Shown piece after piece: positions 1 through 8,969 of a stretch of DNA of 64,000 nucleotides. Location: NCBI RefSeq assembly GCF_002179965.1, contig NZ_NGUQ01000015.1, positions 372,001 to 436,000 of the forward strand, given 5' to 3'. The position numbers and the translations under genes are program-made. The notes under the pieces are model-generated. The model searched no databases, was not told the origin of the DNA, and worked only from the letters and a program-made list of their open reading frames with translations. Numbering within the stretch: position 1 is the first letter of the stretch; every line of letters starts with the position of its first letter. The DNA is from Pandoraea sp. PE-S2T-3. GTDB lineage: Bacteria > Pseudomonadota > Gammaproteobacteria > Burkholderiales > Burkholderiaceae.

Positions 1-506
1 ATGCGACGAATCGGAATTTCCACGCCGACAATCGCACGCAGCATGCCGTCGATGAAGTCGGCCGGCGCATCTTCCACCGCCCACGGCGCAGGCCTGCCCT
101 GCTCCTGCGACGTCGTGAGATCGCCGACCAACCGGCGGACCCACGCGGCGTCGTCAATCAACCGTGGCTTGCCCCAGACATGCACGGCGGCGTAGTTCCA
201 CGTTGGCACCACCTTGCCATGCTCGGCCTTGGCCGCGTACCACGATGGCGTGATGTAGGCCTGTGCACCGGTGAATGCCACCAGACAATCATCGACGTCG
301 TTTAACGTCGGGCCATGCGGATTGGCGCGCGCCAGATGGGCACGCAGCGTGCCGAACTCGCCTTCATCGGGATAGATCAAAAACGGAATCGGATCGGCCA
401 CCAGCCCAAGCGCACCGGCGCTCACGAGCAGGCCAAGCGGATTGGCACGAATCAGGTCGTGCATGGCCTCGGGACGATCGTCGGCAAATGCGGCGGGTAA
501 ATACAT
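1..506 (-). CDS. PaiB-like FMN-binding transcriptional regulator (partial)
   Basis: The visible 168 residues begin MYLPAAFADDRPEAMHDLI and continue through stretches typical of the PaiB / FMN-binding negative transcriptional regulator family: LLVSAGALGLVADPIPFLIY, YITPSWYAAK and VPTWNYAAVHVWGKP. Family members have a split-barrel flavin-binding fold; in Bacillus PaiB represses sporulation and degradative enzyme genes, but the role in proteobacteria is little known. The C-terminus is lost at the window edge. The start is the only ATG in a sensible position and aligns with the family N-terminus. Confidence 0.85.
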   Translation of the reverse strand, partial: MYLPAAFADDRPEAMHDLIRANPLGLLVSAGALGLVADPIPFLIYPDEGEFGTLRAHLARANPHGPTLNDVDDCLVAFTGAQAYITPSWYAAKAEHGKVVPTWNYAAVHVWGKPRLIDDAAWVRRLVGDLTTSQEQGRPAPWAVEDAPADFIDGMLRAIVGVEIPIRR

Positions 507-731
507 CGATGACTCCGGACTCAGGCAGTGGGGTGGGAATAACGCTTAGCGTACGCCCGGGCGTGGCCCATCGCAAAGACCCAAATTCGATGAATTTTTT
601 GGTACCACCGAGCGGTGGGCAAGACGCGGCGGGCATCCATTTCAATGACACCCGCCGTGAGGAGATGAGGTCCGGCGTCCATCAGACGCCAGCCATGAGC
701 CGTTACCCGTTACCCGTCAGCCGCTGCGCGG

Positions 732-1226
732 TCAGAGGAACGACTTCGCCTGATCGAGCACCTTGTCGCAGACCTGACGCGTGAGTTGCTCCTTGAGCCC
801 GCCGCCGTTCAGATCGACGGTTTTGCCGTCTGGCGAGGACAGCAGCCCCTTGGCACCATCGAGATAGCCCGGGCTGGCCGCCGCAGAGCCTGACTGCGTG
901 CCGATCTTGCCAAGCAGCTTGTCCTTGACGTCTGTCGCCGAACTCAGGTTGCCGCCGTTGAGGTAGTTGTTCTTGATGCAGAACTGCAACACGCCGGTCG
1001 CGTTGCCGATGCTGCCCGACGTCATCGAGCTCGCCGAGCCGAGTCCGCCCAGACTGCCGGCCAGACCGCCCGAATTGGACCCACCGGAATTTCCGCCGCC
1101 GATGGCGTTCTTCAGGGCATCGAGTTGTGCGTGTGCCAGCGTGGGCGCGCCGAGTGCCAGCACAAGGGCCGTGCCCATGGCGCCCATCGTGCTCAGGACT
1201 GAAAGTCGTTTCGTGCGTCGCGACAT
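732..1226 (-). CDS. DUF2501 (YjjA-like) secreted protein
   Basis: This 164-residue protein has a signal peptide ending around APTLAHAQ, a Gly/Ser/Asn-rich low-complexity stretch (about residues 43-75), and a C-terminal part with two cysteines (VLQFCIKNNYLNG and LTRQVCDKVLDQAKSFL) that could form a disulfide in the periplasm. This matches the DUF2501/YjjA family of unknown function. A strong GGAGG site lies just before the ATG. It lies downstream of the Mrr-like gene on the same strand, 132 bases away, so it probably has its own promoter. Confidence 0.8.
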   Translation of the reverse strand: MSRRTKRLSVLSTMGAMGTALVLALGAPTLAHAQLDALKNAIGGGNSGGSNSGGLAGSLGGLGSASSMTSGSIGNATGVLQFCIKNNYLNGGNLSSATDVKDKLLGKIGTQSGSAAASPGYLDGAKGLLSSPDGKTVDLNGGGLKEQLTRQVCDKVLDQAKSFL

Positions 1227-1358
1227 ACCAACCTCCGTAATGGCCTAATGGCTTTGACGTGGGAAAGTCCGGCCCACTATAGCAGGCCGGTCTTTCGCCG
1301 ACGATCTCGCACATCCTCGCTCAGCGCGGGAGTTTGTCGCGCCGATCAGGCGTCTCGC

Positions 1359-2978
1359 TTACACCGACGCCGTGGCGGCCCCGGTCGCACCGGCAGATTC
1401 CGGCGCCACCACGCTCGCATCGACGCCTGCGTTTTCCTTCAACTGGAAGACGAGATGCTGACCGCCGAGCAGTTCGATACGACGGTCGCGGGCAAACTCC
1501 GCCACACCGTCTTCGAATTCCCCCGTCGTAATCAGCATCCCTCGCGCGGCACCGATCTGCTGCATTTCCGCCAGCATGGCGCGCGCGGCGCCCATCCCCA
1601 ACTGGGGGGTATCGCGGCGGATATGCACCACCACATCACCGCCGAAAATCGGGTGCGGGTCCCACGCGCGGCAAGCCAGCATGCCGTCTTCAGCAGGCAG
1701 CAACGGCGGCCCTTCAAAGCCGTGAGAGCGCAGCAGATGGAACATCACTTGAGTGAAGTCCTTGTCCGACAGCGTCATCAGATTGAAACGGCGATCGACG
1801 GCGACGTCTGCATCGGTGACCGCTTGCGTCATATCGACACCGGCCACCGGCGTGACGGCCTGCAACGCCTCAGGACGTGCCGACACGCGTGCACCAAGCG
1901 TCGTCAGATGCGTGGCCGCGTCGCCCTCGGTCAACACGAGCGCAGCGAAATCTGCGCGTGATACGTGCGCACTCGCCAGGCAAAGACGCTCGTCGCCCGC
2001 GTTGACATAGATGTTGAAGACGATGGCATTGACGTGGCGCAGCGGGTCGGCCGCGAACAACTCGTACAGCGAACGAAGCAGGATCTGGCGCAACGCACTG
2101 GCGTACACCTGCGCACGCAGTGCGTCGCCGGCCGGCACGCCCTGAAGCGCCTTCTCGATGCTGTCGTAACGATAGTCGAGTGCGATCGGCACGGCAGCGT
2201 CGAGCGTGGGCACGTCGTAGCCGATGGCGAGCAGCTTGTGATTCTCGACATAGTGCGCCGCGAGCGTCTGTTGAAACGCCTCGGGATACGGACTGCGGCT
2301 AAGCACAATGCGCGCGTAGCCGGTCACGGCCGCCGCCTCGCCGCGCAACAGTGCACCTTCGAAATCGGCAACGGCGGCATTGTGGAGCGACGCTTCGGCC
2401 CGCGCGGCCTCGGTAGCCTTTTGCTGCGCGATTTGCAGAATCATCGAGCCCTGCGTACGGCGGATCTTCGAGCCCTCGTATTCGCGCTCGGCGTGTATGA
2501 ACTCGCTGCGCGCCTTCGACACCGCCTGTTCGTAACGTGCCGACGCGCCGGGCATGGCGAGCGAGAGCCGGCCGGGTTTCTCCGGCGCGAACGTTTCCCA
2601 TTCGGGCTTGGCAAGAATCTTCGGCAGATGGCGAGTGTCGAGGACCGGGGGCGTGTTGCGCGCGCGCAGGTCGGCAGGCGGGATGCGCAAGTCGCGCGTG
2701 AGTCCGTCGGCCAGCAGGCGCTCCAGCCGTGCCACTTCGAATTTGGCGCGGGCGCCCTCGGCGGTGGCCTCGGCTTGGCGCAGGGCCAGATGCAGCCGCT
2801 CTCGCGCCACGGCGTCGGCGGCCGGTGCGTCGTCAAAGGCGCGCTGGGCCTGATCGACGGCACGGACTTCCGCCAGACTTCGCATTTGCGACTGGGCGTG
2901 TTGCTGCTCGCGCGTATGCGCGGCGCGCCAGAAGTCCCGCGCCAGACGGTCGATGATGCTGTTGAATCCCCGAATCAC
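1359..2978 (-). CDS. Coiled-coil protein with C-terminal Mrr-like restriction-endonuclease fold
   Basis: About 539 residues from a GTG at 2978, preceded by GGGGGC at good spacing; an in-frame ATG further upstream (3062) is possible but adds an atypical 28-residue N-terminus. The N-terminal half is charged and Ala-rich with long predicted helices (for example LRQAEATAEGARAKFEVARL), probably coiled coil. The last 120 residues resemble the Mrr/PD-(D/E)xK module: helix DFTQVMFHLLRSHGFEG, core GGDVVVHIRR, helix, strand MLITTGEF, and a final strand LLGGQHLVFQL. The usual Gln-x-Lys motif reads His-x-Arg, so nuclease activity is uncertain. No methyltransferase or specificity subunit is adjacent, so a classic restriction-modification role is not indicated. 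Confidence 0.65.
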   Translation of the reverse strand: MIRGFNSIIDRLARDFWRAAHTREQQHAQSQMRSLAEVRAVDQAQRAFDDAPAADAVARERLHLALRQAEATAEGARAKFEVARLERLLADGLTRDLRIPPADLRARNTPPVLDTRHLPKILAKPEWETFAPEKPGRLSLAMPGASARYEQAVSKARSEFIHAEREYEGSKIRRTQGSMILQIAQQKATEAARAEASLHNAAVADFEGALLRGEAAAVTGYARIVLSRSPYPEAFQQTLAAHYVENHKLLAIGYDVPTLDAAVPIALDYRYDSIEKALQGVPAGDALRAQVYASALRQILLRSLYELFAADPLRHVNAIVFNIYVNAGDERLCLASAHVSRADFAALVLTEGDAATHLTTLGARVSARPEALQAVTPVAGVDMTQAVTDADVAVDRRFNLMTLSDKDFTQVMFHLLRSHGFEGPPLLPAEDGMLACRAWDPHPIFGGDVVVHIRRDTPQLGMGAARAMLAEMQQIGAARGMLITTGEFEDGVAEFARDRRIELLGGQHLVFQLKENAGVDASVVAPESAGATGAATASV

Positions 2979-3262
2979 TGCTGCCCCCGCATGCGTTATT
3001 GATTTTGTTTTGACTGGCGAACTACTCACACGAAAACGATGGCACCGGACGACCTGCGTCACGGCCTCTCATGGCCCGCGCCATGCAGGGGACGATTGTA
3101 GGACGATGGGCATCAATCTCGCAAAAAATCTTTCCATTCCTTGCGCCAGAACAATGTCCCGAGCGCAACGCGCGCGCACTGATCGTCATCAAATCGCCAC
3201 GCCGCTGCCTCAGGCTTGCGCCCGGAAGTTGCATTACCGCCCGATTTACCCGAACCTGCGTC

Positions 3263-3973
3263 ATGACTGAATTCACCCCCGGCCACGCCACCCCCGCCTC
3301 CCCTGCCTCACCGCCGGTCACGCCTCGCCTCTGCCTGCGCGCCGCCTGGCTCAGCGCGTTCGGCTGCCTGCTGCTGGCGCTCGTTGCCATTCCATGGCTT
3401 GACCGCCCCATCGTCGAATTCGCGCATCTGCACACGCAAGGCACGCGCTGGATGCAGCACATGGCCGAACTGCCCTCGCCGCTGTTCGTGGCGGGCTGGC
3501 CGGTGTTTGTCGTGCTGGGCGCCGCACTGATGTGGCGCCGCACGTTGCCCGACTGGCTCATCACGCTGTGGCTGGCGGGGGGCGCCGTGGGCGTGGCCAG
3601 CGTCGCAAAGCAGGGGCTGAAGCGCCTGTTCGGCCGCACGTGGCCCGACACATGGACACACAACAACCCGTCGTATCTGCATGACGGTGTGTTCCAATTC
3701 CGGCTGTTTGGTGGCGATGGCGTGGCGTATGCCTCGTTCCCGTCCGGCCACCTGACGGTCATGCTCGCCTTCGCGACGGTCGTCGCGCTGCGTCACCGCG
3801 CGCTTCGCCTGCCATGTGCACTGGCCGTCGCCGCGACCGGCTTCGGGCAGATCGCGTCGGCCTACCACTGGACGAGCGACGCGCTCGCCGGTGCCGCGCT
3901 CGGCATTTCCATGGGTACGATTTTCGTCGCGGCGTGGGCGAAGTGGTCGCCGGCGGTGTTGGGCAAGCGCTGA
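3263..3973 (+). CDS. PAP2-family membrane phosphatase
   Basis: A 236-residue integral membrane protein with the three PAP2 motifs spaced as in the family: KQGLKRLFGR (motif 1), FPSGHLTV (motif 2, catalytic His) and SAYHWTSDALAGAALG (motif 3, second catalytic His and Asp). Hydrophobic segments lie around residues 25-45, 75-95, 105-125 and after the PSGH motif. Relatives dephosphorylate phosphatidic acid, undecaprenyl pyrophosphate or similar lipid phosphates at the outer face of the inner membrane. The ATG at 3263 (MTEFTPGHATP) is preferred over longer in-frame starts because the upstream residues look non-coding. Confidence 0.85.
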   Translation: MTEFTPGHATPASPASPPVTPRLCLRAAWLSAFGCLLLALVAIPWLDRPIVEFAHLHTQGTRWMQHMAELPSPLFVAGWPVFVVLGAALMWRRTLPDWLITLWLAGGAVGVASVAKQGLKRLFGRTWPDTWTHNNPSYLHDGVFQFRLFGGDGVAYASFPSGHLTVMLAFATVVALRHRALRLPCALAVAATGFGQIASAYHWTSDALAGAALGISMGTIFVAAWAKWSPAVLGKR

Positions 3974-4079
3974 CGTAAGCGTTGAGCGAATCGGCGAGAT
4001 CACCGCATAATGCCGCCTTGATCTGCTGCACGGCAGAGGCCCGCACCGGGCCCGGCAACACTGTGCGCTCGCCCGATTC

Positions 4080-4832
4080 ATGACATTCGATCCCGTACTT
4101 CCTCTTATCGCCGGCGCGTGCGTGGCCGGCTTCGTTCAAGGCCTGTCGGGCTTCGCGTTCGGTCTGGTCGCGCTGTCGTTCTGGGCGTGGTCGCTCCCGC
4201 CCACGCTCGCAGGCCCGCTCGTCGCCTTCTGCTCGCTCATCGGACAGATTCTCGGGCTGCGCGCCGTGCGCCGATCCGTTCCGCTCGATCGGTTGGCGCC
4301 CTTCGTCGTGTGCGGCCTCGTCGGCGTGCCAGTCGGCGTATGGATTCTTCGCTATCTCGACCCGGTGTGGTTTCGCGCGGGCATCGGGGCCATTCTCGTC
4401 GTGTACTGCACGATCTTGCTGCTCTCGGCCCATCTGCCTCGCATCACGCGCGGCGGGCGTGCGGCCGACGGTGTGGTTGGCTTCATCGGCGGATTGATGG
4501 GCGGCATCGGCGGCCTCGTGGGTGTCGTGCCCACGTTGTGGTGTACGTTGCGCGGCTGGGACAAGGATTTGCAGCGCGCCGTCATGCAGCTCTTCTTCAT
4601 CGTGATGCACACGCTGACGATCATCATGTACACGGTGCACGGCGTGATCACCACGAAGACGCTGCACCTGTTCGCGATTGCCGTGCCATCGATGATCCTG
4701 CCGACGCTGGCGGGCGCATGGGCCTATAAATTCCTCTCGGATCACGCCTTCCGCCGCATGGTGCTCGCGCTGCTCGCCTGCTCGGGTGTGACGCTGCTGG
4801 TCGGCACCGTGCCCGAACTCCTCGCGCGCTAA
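4080..4832 (+). CDS. TauE/SafE-family sulfite exporter-like permease
   Basis: A 250-residue, strongly hydrophobic protein with the two-half repeat typical of TauE/SafE: GACVAGFVQGLSGFAFGLVA at the N-terminus and GFIGGLMGGIGGLVGVVPTLW in the second half. About eight membrane segments can be read. Family members export sulfite, sulfoacetate or other organic anions; the substrate here is unknown. The ATG follows about 105 bases after the PAP2 gene, and the phosphoribosyltransferase follows 73 bases later, so co-transcription is possible but not required. Confidence 0.85.
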   Translation: MTFDPVLPLIAGACVAGFVQGLSGFAFGLVALSFWAWSLPPTLAGPLVAFCSLIGQILGLRAVRRSVPLDRLAPFVVCGLVGVPVGVWILRYLDPVWFRAGIGAILVVYCTILLLSAHLPRITRGGRAADGVVGFIGGLMGGIGGLVGVVPTLWCTLRGWDKDLQRAVMQLFFIVMHTLTIIMYTVHGVITTKTLHLFAIAVPSMILPTLAGAWAYKFLSDHAFRRMVLALLACSGVTLLVGTVPELLAR

Positions 4833-4905
4833 TCAAACGGGCATCAGGCTGCGGCGTTACGATGGCAGAATCGTCCCTCCTGCCGGGCTTGCCCCCGCCG
4901 CCGTC

Positions 4906-5556
4906 ATGCCGTTCCTCGATCGCGCCGCTGCCGGCAACGCCCTCGCCGAAGTTCTCGCCTCGCACGCCGTACTCTCGCGTTGCGCCCCGCCGCTCGTGCT
5001 GGCCATCCCGCGTGGCGGCGTGCCCGTCGCCCTGCCCATCGCAAGACAGTTGAACGGCACGCTCGACGTACTGCTCGCCCACAAGCTCGGCGCGCCGCAT
5101 CAGAGCGAACTGGCCGTGGGCGCGGTCGACGAATTCGGCGGCATCTTTCTCGCCGACCATGCCTTGTCGCTCGGCGCTACCGGCGTCTATCTCACACGAG
5201 AAACGGCGCGTCAGCGGGCGTTGTTGCAACAACGCCGTCAGGCCTACACACCGGGACGCGGCGCGCCGCGCGTCTCGGGGCAACCGGTGGTGGTAGTCGA
5301 CGATGGCATCGCCACCGGCGCGACCATGACCGCCGCGTTGCGCGCCTTGCGACGGCTCGGCGCGGGGCCGCTCGTCGCCTGTGCGCCGGTCGGCGCGCAC
5401 GACGCCGTGGCACGACTCCAGCCATTAGCCGATGCCGTCATCTGCCTTGAGATGCCGCAACCGTTTTACGCGGTCAGCATCGCGTACAGCGATTTCGCGC
5501 AAACCGACGACGCCACCGTCATCGCGTTGTTGCGCATGGCCGAAGCGGGGCCCTGA
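4906..5556 (+). CDS. Phosphoribosyltransferase family protein
   Basis: A 216-residue cytoplasmic protein with a clear PRPP-binding loop VVVVDDGIATGATM (about residues 126-139) and an N-terminal LAIPRGGVPVALPIA segment, as in stand-alone PRT domain proteins annotated as predicted phosphoribosyltransferases. The hood region does not identify a purine or pyrimidine base specificity. It lacks an erythromycin-esterase or hydrolase partner domain sometimes fused to this type. The substrate is unknown. Confidence 0.8.
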   Translation: MPFLDRAAAGNALAEVLASHAVLSRCAPPLVLAIPRGGVPVALPIARQLNGTLDVLLAHKLGAPHQSELAVGAVDEFGGIFLADHALSLGATGVYLTRETARQRALLQQRRQAYTPGRGAPRVSGQPVVVVDDGIATGATMTAALRALRRLGAGPLVACAPVGAHDAVARLQPLADAVICLEMPQPFYAVSIAYSDFAQTDDATVIALLRMAEAGP

Positions 5557-5655
5557 GCGCGCCGTCGCCATGATGGCGGCCAAGCGCAGCCATAGCGGCG
5601 AACGGTGCGATTGCACTACACTTGAGCCTCGCGCGCTAATTCGACGGAGCCTGCT

Positions 5656-6186
5656 ATGACGACGTCCCTGATTCTCAACGTGATCGGCCCGGACCGCCCG
5701 GGGCTGGTCAACGCCATCGCCGATCGCGCCACCGCCGCCGGCGCCAACTGGCTCGAAAGCCGACTCGCCAATCTGGCCGGGCAGTTCGCCGGCATCGTGC
5801 ATCTTCAGGTCGCCGACGAGCGCGTCGCCACGCTCACGCAAGCACTGCAAGCGCTTGAAACCCACGGGCTGCGCATCTCGGTCACGCATGCGCAGAGCGC
5901 CGCCGAAGATCCCGGCGCACGTCTGCTTCAGCTCAATCTCGTCGGTCAGGATCACCCGGGTATCGTCAAGGAAATCTCGCACGTGCTCTTTGCACGCGGC
6001 ATCAGCATCGATGAACTCGACACCGAGTGCGTCGAAGGGTCGATGTCCGGCGGCACATTGTTTCGTGCCACCGCACGCCTTCGCGTGCCGGCCAGCGTCT
6101 CGACCGATGCACTGCGTCAGGTACTGGAGGGGCTCGCCAACGACCTGATGGTCGACGTTGAACTCGATTCGCCCGCCGGTGCCTGA
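5656..6186 (+). CDS. gcvR: Glycine cleavage system transcriptional repressor-like ACT protein
   Basis: A 176-residue protein made of two ACT domains: the first begins SLILNVIGPDRPGLVNAIAD, the second LQLNLVGQDHPGIVKEISHV. This tandem arrangement and length match GcvR, which in E. coli binds GcvA and blocks activation of the glycine cleavage operon when glycine is low. No gcv genes lie in the window, so the target is inferred from family only. A GGAG site precedes the ATG. The next gene starts 11 bases after its stop. Confidence 0.75.
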   Translation: MTTSLILNVIGPDRPGLVNAIADRATAAGANWLESRLANLAGQFAGIVHLQVADERVATLTQALQALETHGLRISVTHAQSAAEDPGARLLQLNLVGQDHPGIVKEISHVLFARGISIDELDTECVEGSMSGGTLFRATARLRVPASVSTDALRQVLEGLANDLMVDVELDSPAGA

Positions 6187-6196
6187 GCGCGCGCCG

Positions 6197-6775
6197 ATGA
6201 AGAGAGCCTTCCTGATCGTTCTCACCGCCGTTGCCATCCTTGCCGTTCTGTCGCTCGCCCCGTTGCCGTTCGAGCGCCAGACGCATGTGACCAACGTGAT
6301 CACCCTGCGCCAGCCGCCGCAGGTCGTCTACAACTACGTGACCACCCCTGCCAACTGGCCCAAGTGGCATCCGGCATCGCTGGCGGTGGAGGGTGCGACA
6401 GATCATCCGCTCACGCTCGGCGAAGAAGTCGCGGAAGAATTCCGACTCGCCGGGCGCCACGGGATCATTCATTGGAAAGTGGTCGAAGCGCAGCCGCCGC
6501 TGGAGTGGCGCATTGAAGGCGAAGTCAACCGCCGCCCGTCAGGGGAGGTGCGCTACAAGCTCACGCCCGACGGCACGGGCACGCGCTTCGAACGCGACTT
6601 CGTCTATCGCACACCGAATCTGCTGTTTCTGGTGCTCGACCCGATCTTCATCGGGCCTCGCATTCGGGCGGAATCGGCACAAGGTGCCTTGCAGTTGACG
6701 CAGGCCTTCGATGCCATGGCCCCTACGGCGGCCGAGCCTGCCAAACCTGCTGAATCTGCCGAGCCTACTCGTTGA
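6197..6775 (+). CDS. SRPBCC-family (polyketide cyclase/START-like) protein
   Basis: A 192-residue protein with an N-terminal membrane anchor or signal (MKRAFLIVLTAVAILAVLSL) followed by an SRPBCC fold: NVITLRQPPQVVYNYVTTPA, a central strand LAGRHGIIHWKVVEAQPP, and a C-terminal helix. The fold binds hydrophobic ligands; the ligand cannot be told from sequence. The last 30 residues are a Pro/Ala/Glu tail. The stop overlaps the convergent IclR gene by 11 bases. Transcription together with gcvR is likely because of the 10-base gap. Confidence 0.75.
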   Translation: MKRAFLIVLTAVAILAVLSLAPLPFERQTHVTNVITLRQPPQVVYNYVTTPANWPKWHPASLAVEGATDHPLTLGEEVAEEFRLAGRHGIIHWKVVEAQPPLEWRIEGEVNRRPSGEVRYKLTPDGTGTRFERDFVYRTPNLLFLVLDPIFIGPRIRAESAQGALQLTQAFDAMAPTAAEPAKPAESAEPTR

Positions 6776-7523
6776 ACGTGGCGGCCATCGTCTCGGCGGC
6801 GGCCTGAAGTTCGGGCAGATAGGTCATGAGCTTGTCCAGCGTCGAGTGCTCGGCGCTGGCTTGCACCGCGATCGCCGCACAGGCGCGGTTGCGGTCGAGC
6901 ATGACCGGCACCGCGACTGCGATCATGCCCGGCACATGTTCCTCGTTGTTCGTGCCCACACGGCGCTTGCGCGTCTCGGCCAGTTCGGCCCGCAAATCCT
7001 CAAGATCGGTAATCGTGTTCTCCGCCCGCGGACGCAGCGGGAGATGCGCGATCAGCTTCTCGCGTCGCGTGCGGGGCAAAAACGCCAGCAGCAGCTTGCC
7101 GCTCGCCGTGCAGTGCAACGGCACCCGCGAGCCCGGTGAGAGCTTGAGCTGGCGCGACCATTCGGTCTCCACACGATCGAGATAGACCAGATCGTCGCCC
7201 GAGAGCATCGACAGGTTGCAGGTCTCGCCGAGCTTGTCGACCAGTTGCTGGAGAATGGCGTGCCGAGCCGCGGCCGGGCCGGCATGCATCAGCGCATTGA
7301 CCGCCAGCGCACGCACGCGCGACGACGGCTCGTAATGCCGACTGCCCGCCTCGCGGGTCACCAGCCAGGCGGCTTCCAGTTGCTTGAGAATGCGGTGCAC
7401 GGTCTGTTTGGGCAGACCGATGGCGGCGACGATCTCCGCCAGTGTCATGGGCGCGCCTGCGGCGCAGAGAATTTCGAGAATGCGGAATGCGCGGACGGCC
7501 GCGGCGTTCGACTGATTGCTCAT
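6765..7523 (-). CDS. IclR-family transcriptional regulator
   Basis: About 252 residues from ATG 7523 (MSNQSNAAAVRAFRILEIL). The N-terminal winged helix carries MTLAEIVAAIGLPKQTVHRILKQLEAAWL split over two helices, and the C-terminal effector domain has LPLRPRAENTITDLEDLRAEL and GMIAVAVPV, as in IclR proteins. It lies just downstream of a beta-hydroxyacid dehydrogenase on the same strand, so it may control that gene and bind a small organic acid, though the 228-base gap suggests its own promoter. A longer in-frame start exists at 7598, but the extra 25 residues are unlike the family. Confidence 0.85.
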   Translation of the reverse strand: MSNQSNAAAVRAFRILEILCAAGAPMTLAEIVAAIGLPKQTVHRILKQLEAAWLVTREAGSRHYEPSSRVRALAVNALMHAGPAAARHAILQQLVDKLGETCNLSMLSGDDLVYLDRVETEWSRQLKLSPGSRVPLHCTASGKLLLAFLPRTRREKLIAHLPLRPRAENTITDLEDLRAELAETRKRRVGTNNEEHVPGMIAVAVPVMLDRNRACAAIAVQASAEHSTLDKLMTYLPELQAAAETMAATFNE

Positions 7524-7751
7524 GCCGGTTTTCGGATCTTTGTAAGTGTCGTTATCAATCGCGGCGGTCTCCTCCCGCACGACACCGGCCTCGCACACCT
7601 ACCGCGTTACCCGCCGCCGTGCCGTCGCACCACGACGTCCCGTTTTCCGCATTCTAGTGCCAACCGGCAGGTGCTGACGATTGGAGATAAACCCGAAGGC
7701 TGGCTCCAAAACAACACCTGCGCATTCGTGCGTGAGCTACCGGACAATCGG

Positions 7752-8672
7752 TCAGGCCTTGCCCGACAGCACACGCAGACGGTGAATCAGGCTGGACGTG
7801 TCCCAACGGCGGCCGCCCAGCGCCTGCACATCGCCATAGAACTGATCGACCAGTGCGGTGACCGGCAGCGACACACCATTGCGCTGCGCTTCCGCCAGAC
7901 ACAGGCCGAGATCCTTGCGCATCCAATCGACTGCGAAGCCGTAATCGAACTTGCCGTCGATCATCGTCTGGCCGCGATTGTCCATCTGCCAGCTGGCCGC
8001 CGCCCCCTTGTTGATGACGTCGAGTACGGCCTTCATGTCGAGACCGGCTTGCTGACCGAAGTTGATCGCCTCGGACAACCCCTGCACCAGCCCGGCGATA
8101 CAGATCTGATTGACCATCTTGGCCAGTTGCCCGGCGCCCGCTTCACCAATCCGGGTGACGGCACGGCCATAGGCATGCAGCGTTTGCGCCACCTGATCGA
8201 AGGCATCGGCATCGCCACCGCACATGATCGTGAGCACACCGTTCTTTGCACCGGCTTCGCCGCCGGAGACCGGCGCATCGACGAAATGCAGGCCCTTCTC
8301 GCGGGCCACGGCATAGAGTTCGCGCGCCACGTCGGCCGACGCTGTCGTGTGATCGACGAACACCGCGCCCGGCTTCATGCCGGCAAACGCGCCGTGCTCA
8401 CCGAGGACCACGCTGCGCAGATCGTCGTCGTTGCCCACACAGGCGGCCACGATGTCGACGTCGCGTGCGGCTTCGGCCGGGGTGGCCGCGTGCTTGCCGC
8501 CGTAGTCTTTCGCCCACTGCTCGGCTTTGGCGGCCGTGCGGTTATAGACAGTCACCGTGTGACCGGCGCGTTGCAGATGACCGGCCATGGGATACCCCAT
8601 GACGCCCAGTCCGAGAAATGCGACGCGAAGGGGGCTAGGGCTGACGGGAGCTTGCGTTTCGGGGGAAGTCAC
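7752..8672 (-). CDS. NAD(P)-dependent beta-hydroxyacid dehydrogenase (2-hydroxy-3-oxopropionate reductase / 3-HIBADH family)
   Basis: The Rossmann start VAFLGLGVMGYPMAGHLQRA, the substrate signature FVDAPVSGGEAGAKNG and the catalytic-Lys region AGAGQLAKMVNQICIAG are all present, so the enzyme looks active. The family reduces tartronate semialdehyde or oxidises 3-hydroxyisobutyrate and related acids. A GTG at 8672 gives 306 residues, near the family length; an ATG at 8822 would add 50 residues with no counterpart. The neighbouring IclR gene is a plausible regulator. Glyoxylate or hydroxyacid metabolism is likely but the exact substrate is not fixed by sequence. Confidence 0.8.
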   Translation of the reverse strand: MTSPETQAPVSPSPLRVAFLGLGVMGYPMAGHLQRAGHTVTVYNRTAAKAEQWAKDYGGKHAATPAEAARDVDIVAACVGNDDDLRSVVLGEHGAFAGMKPGAVFVDHTTASADVARELYAVAREKGLHFVDAPVSGGEAGAKNGVLTIMCGGDADAFDQVAQTLHAYGRAVTRIGEAGAGQLAKMVNQICIAGLVQGLSEAINFGQQAGLDMKAVLDVINKGAAASWQMDNRGQTMIDGKFDYGFAVDWMRKDLGLCLAEAQRNGVSLPVTALVDQFYGDVQALGGRRWDTSSLIHRLRVLSGKA

Positions 8673-8969
8673 TTCGAAGGGCCTCGCAGGTAGTTTTACA
8701 GACTGAAATCCGGCGCTTGCATGATGCATGCATGCGCGTGCCGGATTCGTTCGAATATCAGGGGGCTTGCGAGCCGTCATTATAGGGACGCCCGGCCCGG
8801 GCGCGCCAGCGTGATCGCCCACCCGACGGGGCCTTGAGACGATTTCGCCCCACTTTGGTGCGCACCGGCGGCGGATTGAATCGGGCGTTGAAGCACCGTT
8901 GTTGCACGTAGTTGAAAAATTCTGTTTCCGTGACTGGCGTTGTTGCCGCGTTCCGATACAATGCGCGGC

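Noticed and set aside
8938-8962. Promoter directly before ybgC (TACAAT at 8957)
   Set aside because: No -35 at acceptable spacing; only kept as a reason to prefer the later start codon.
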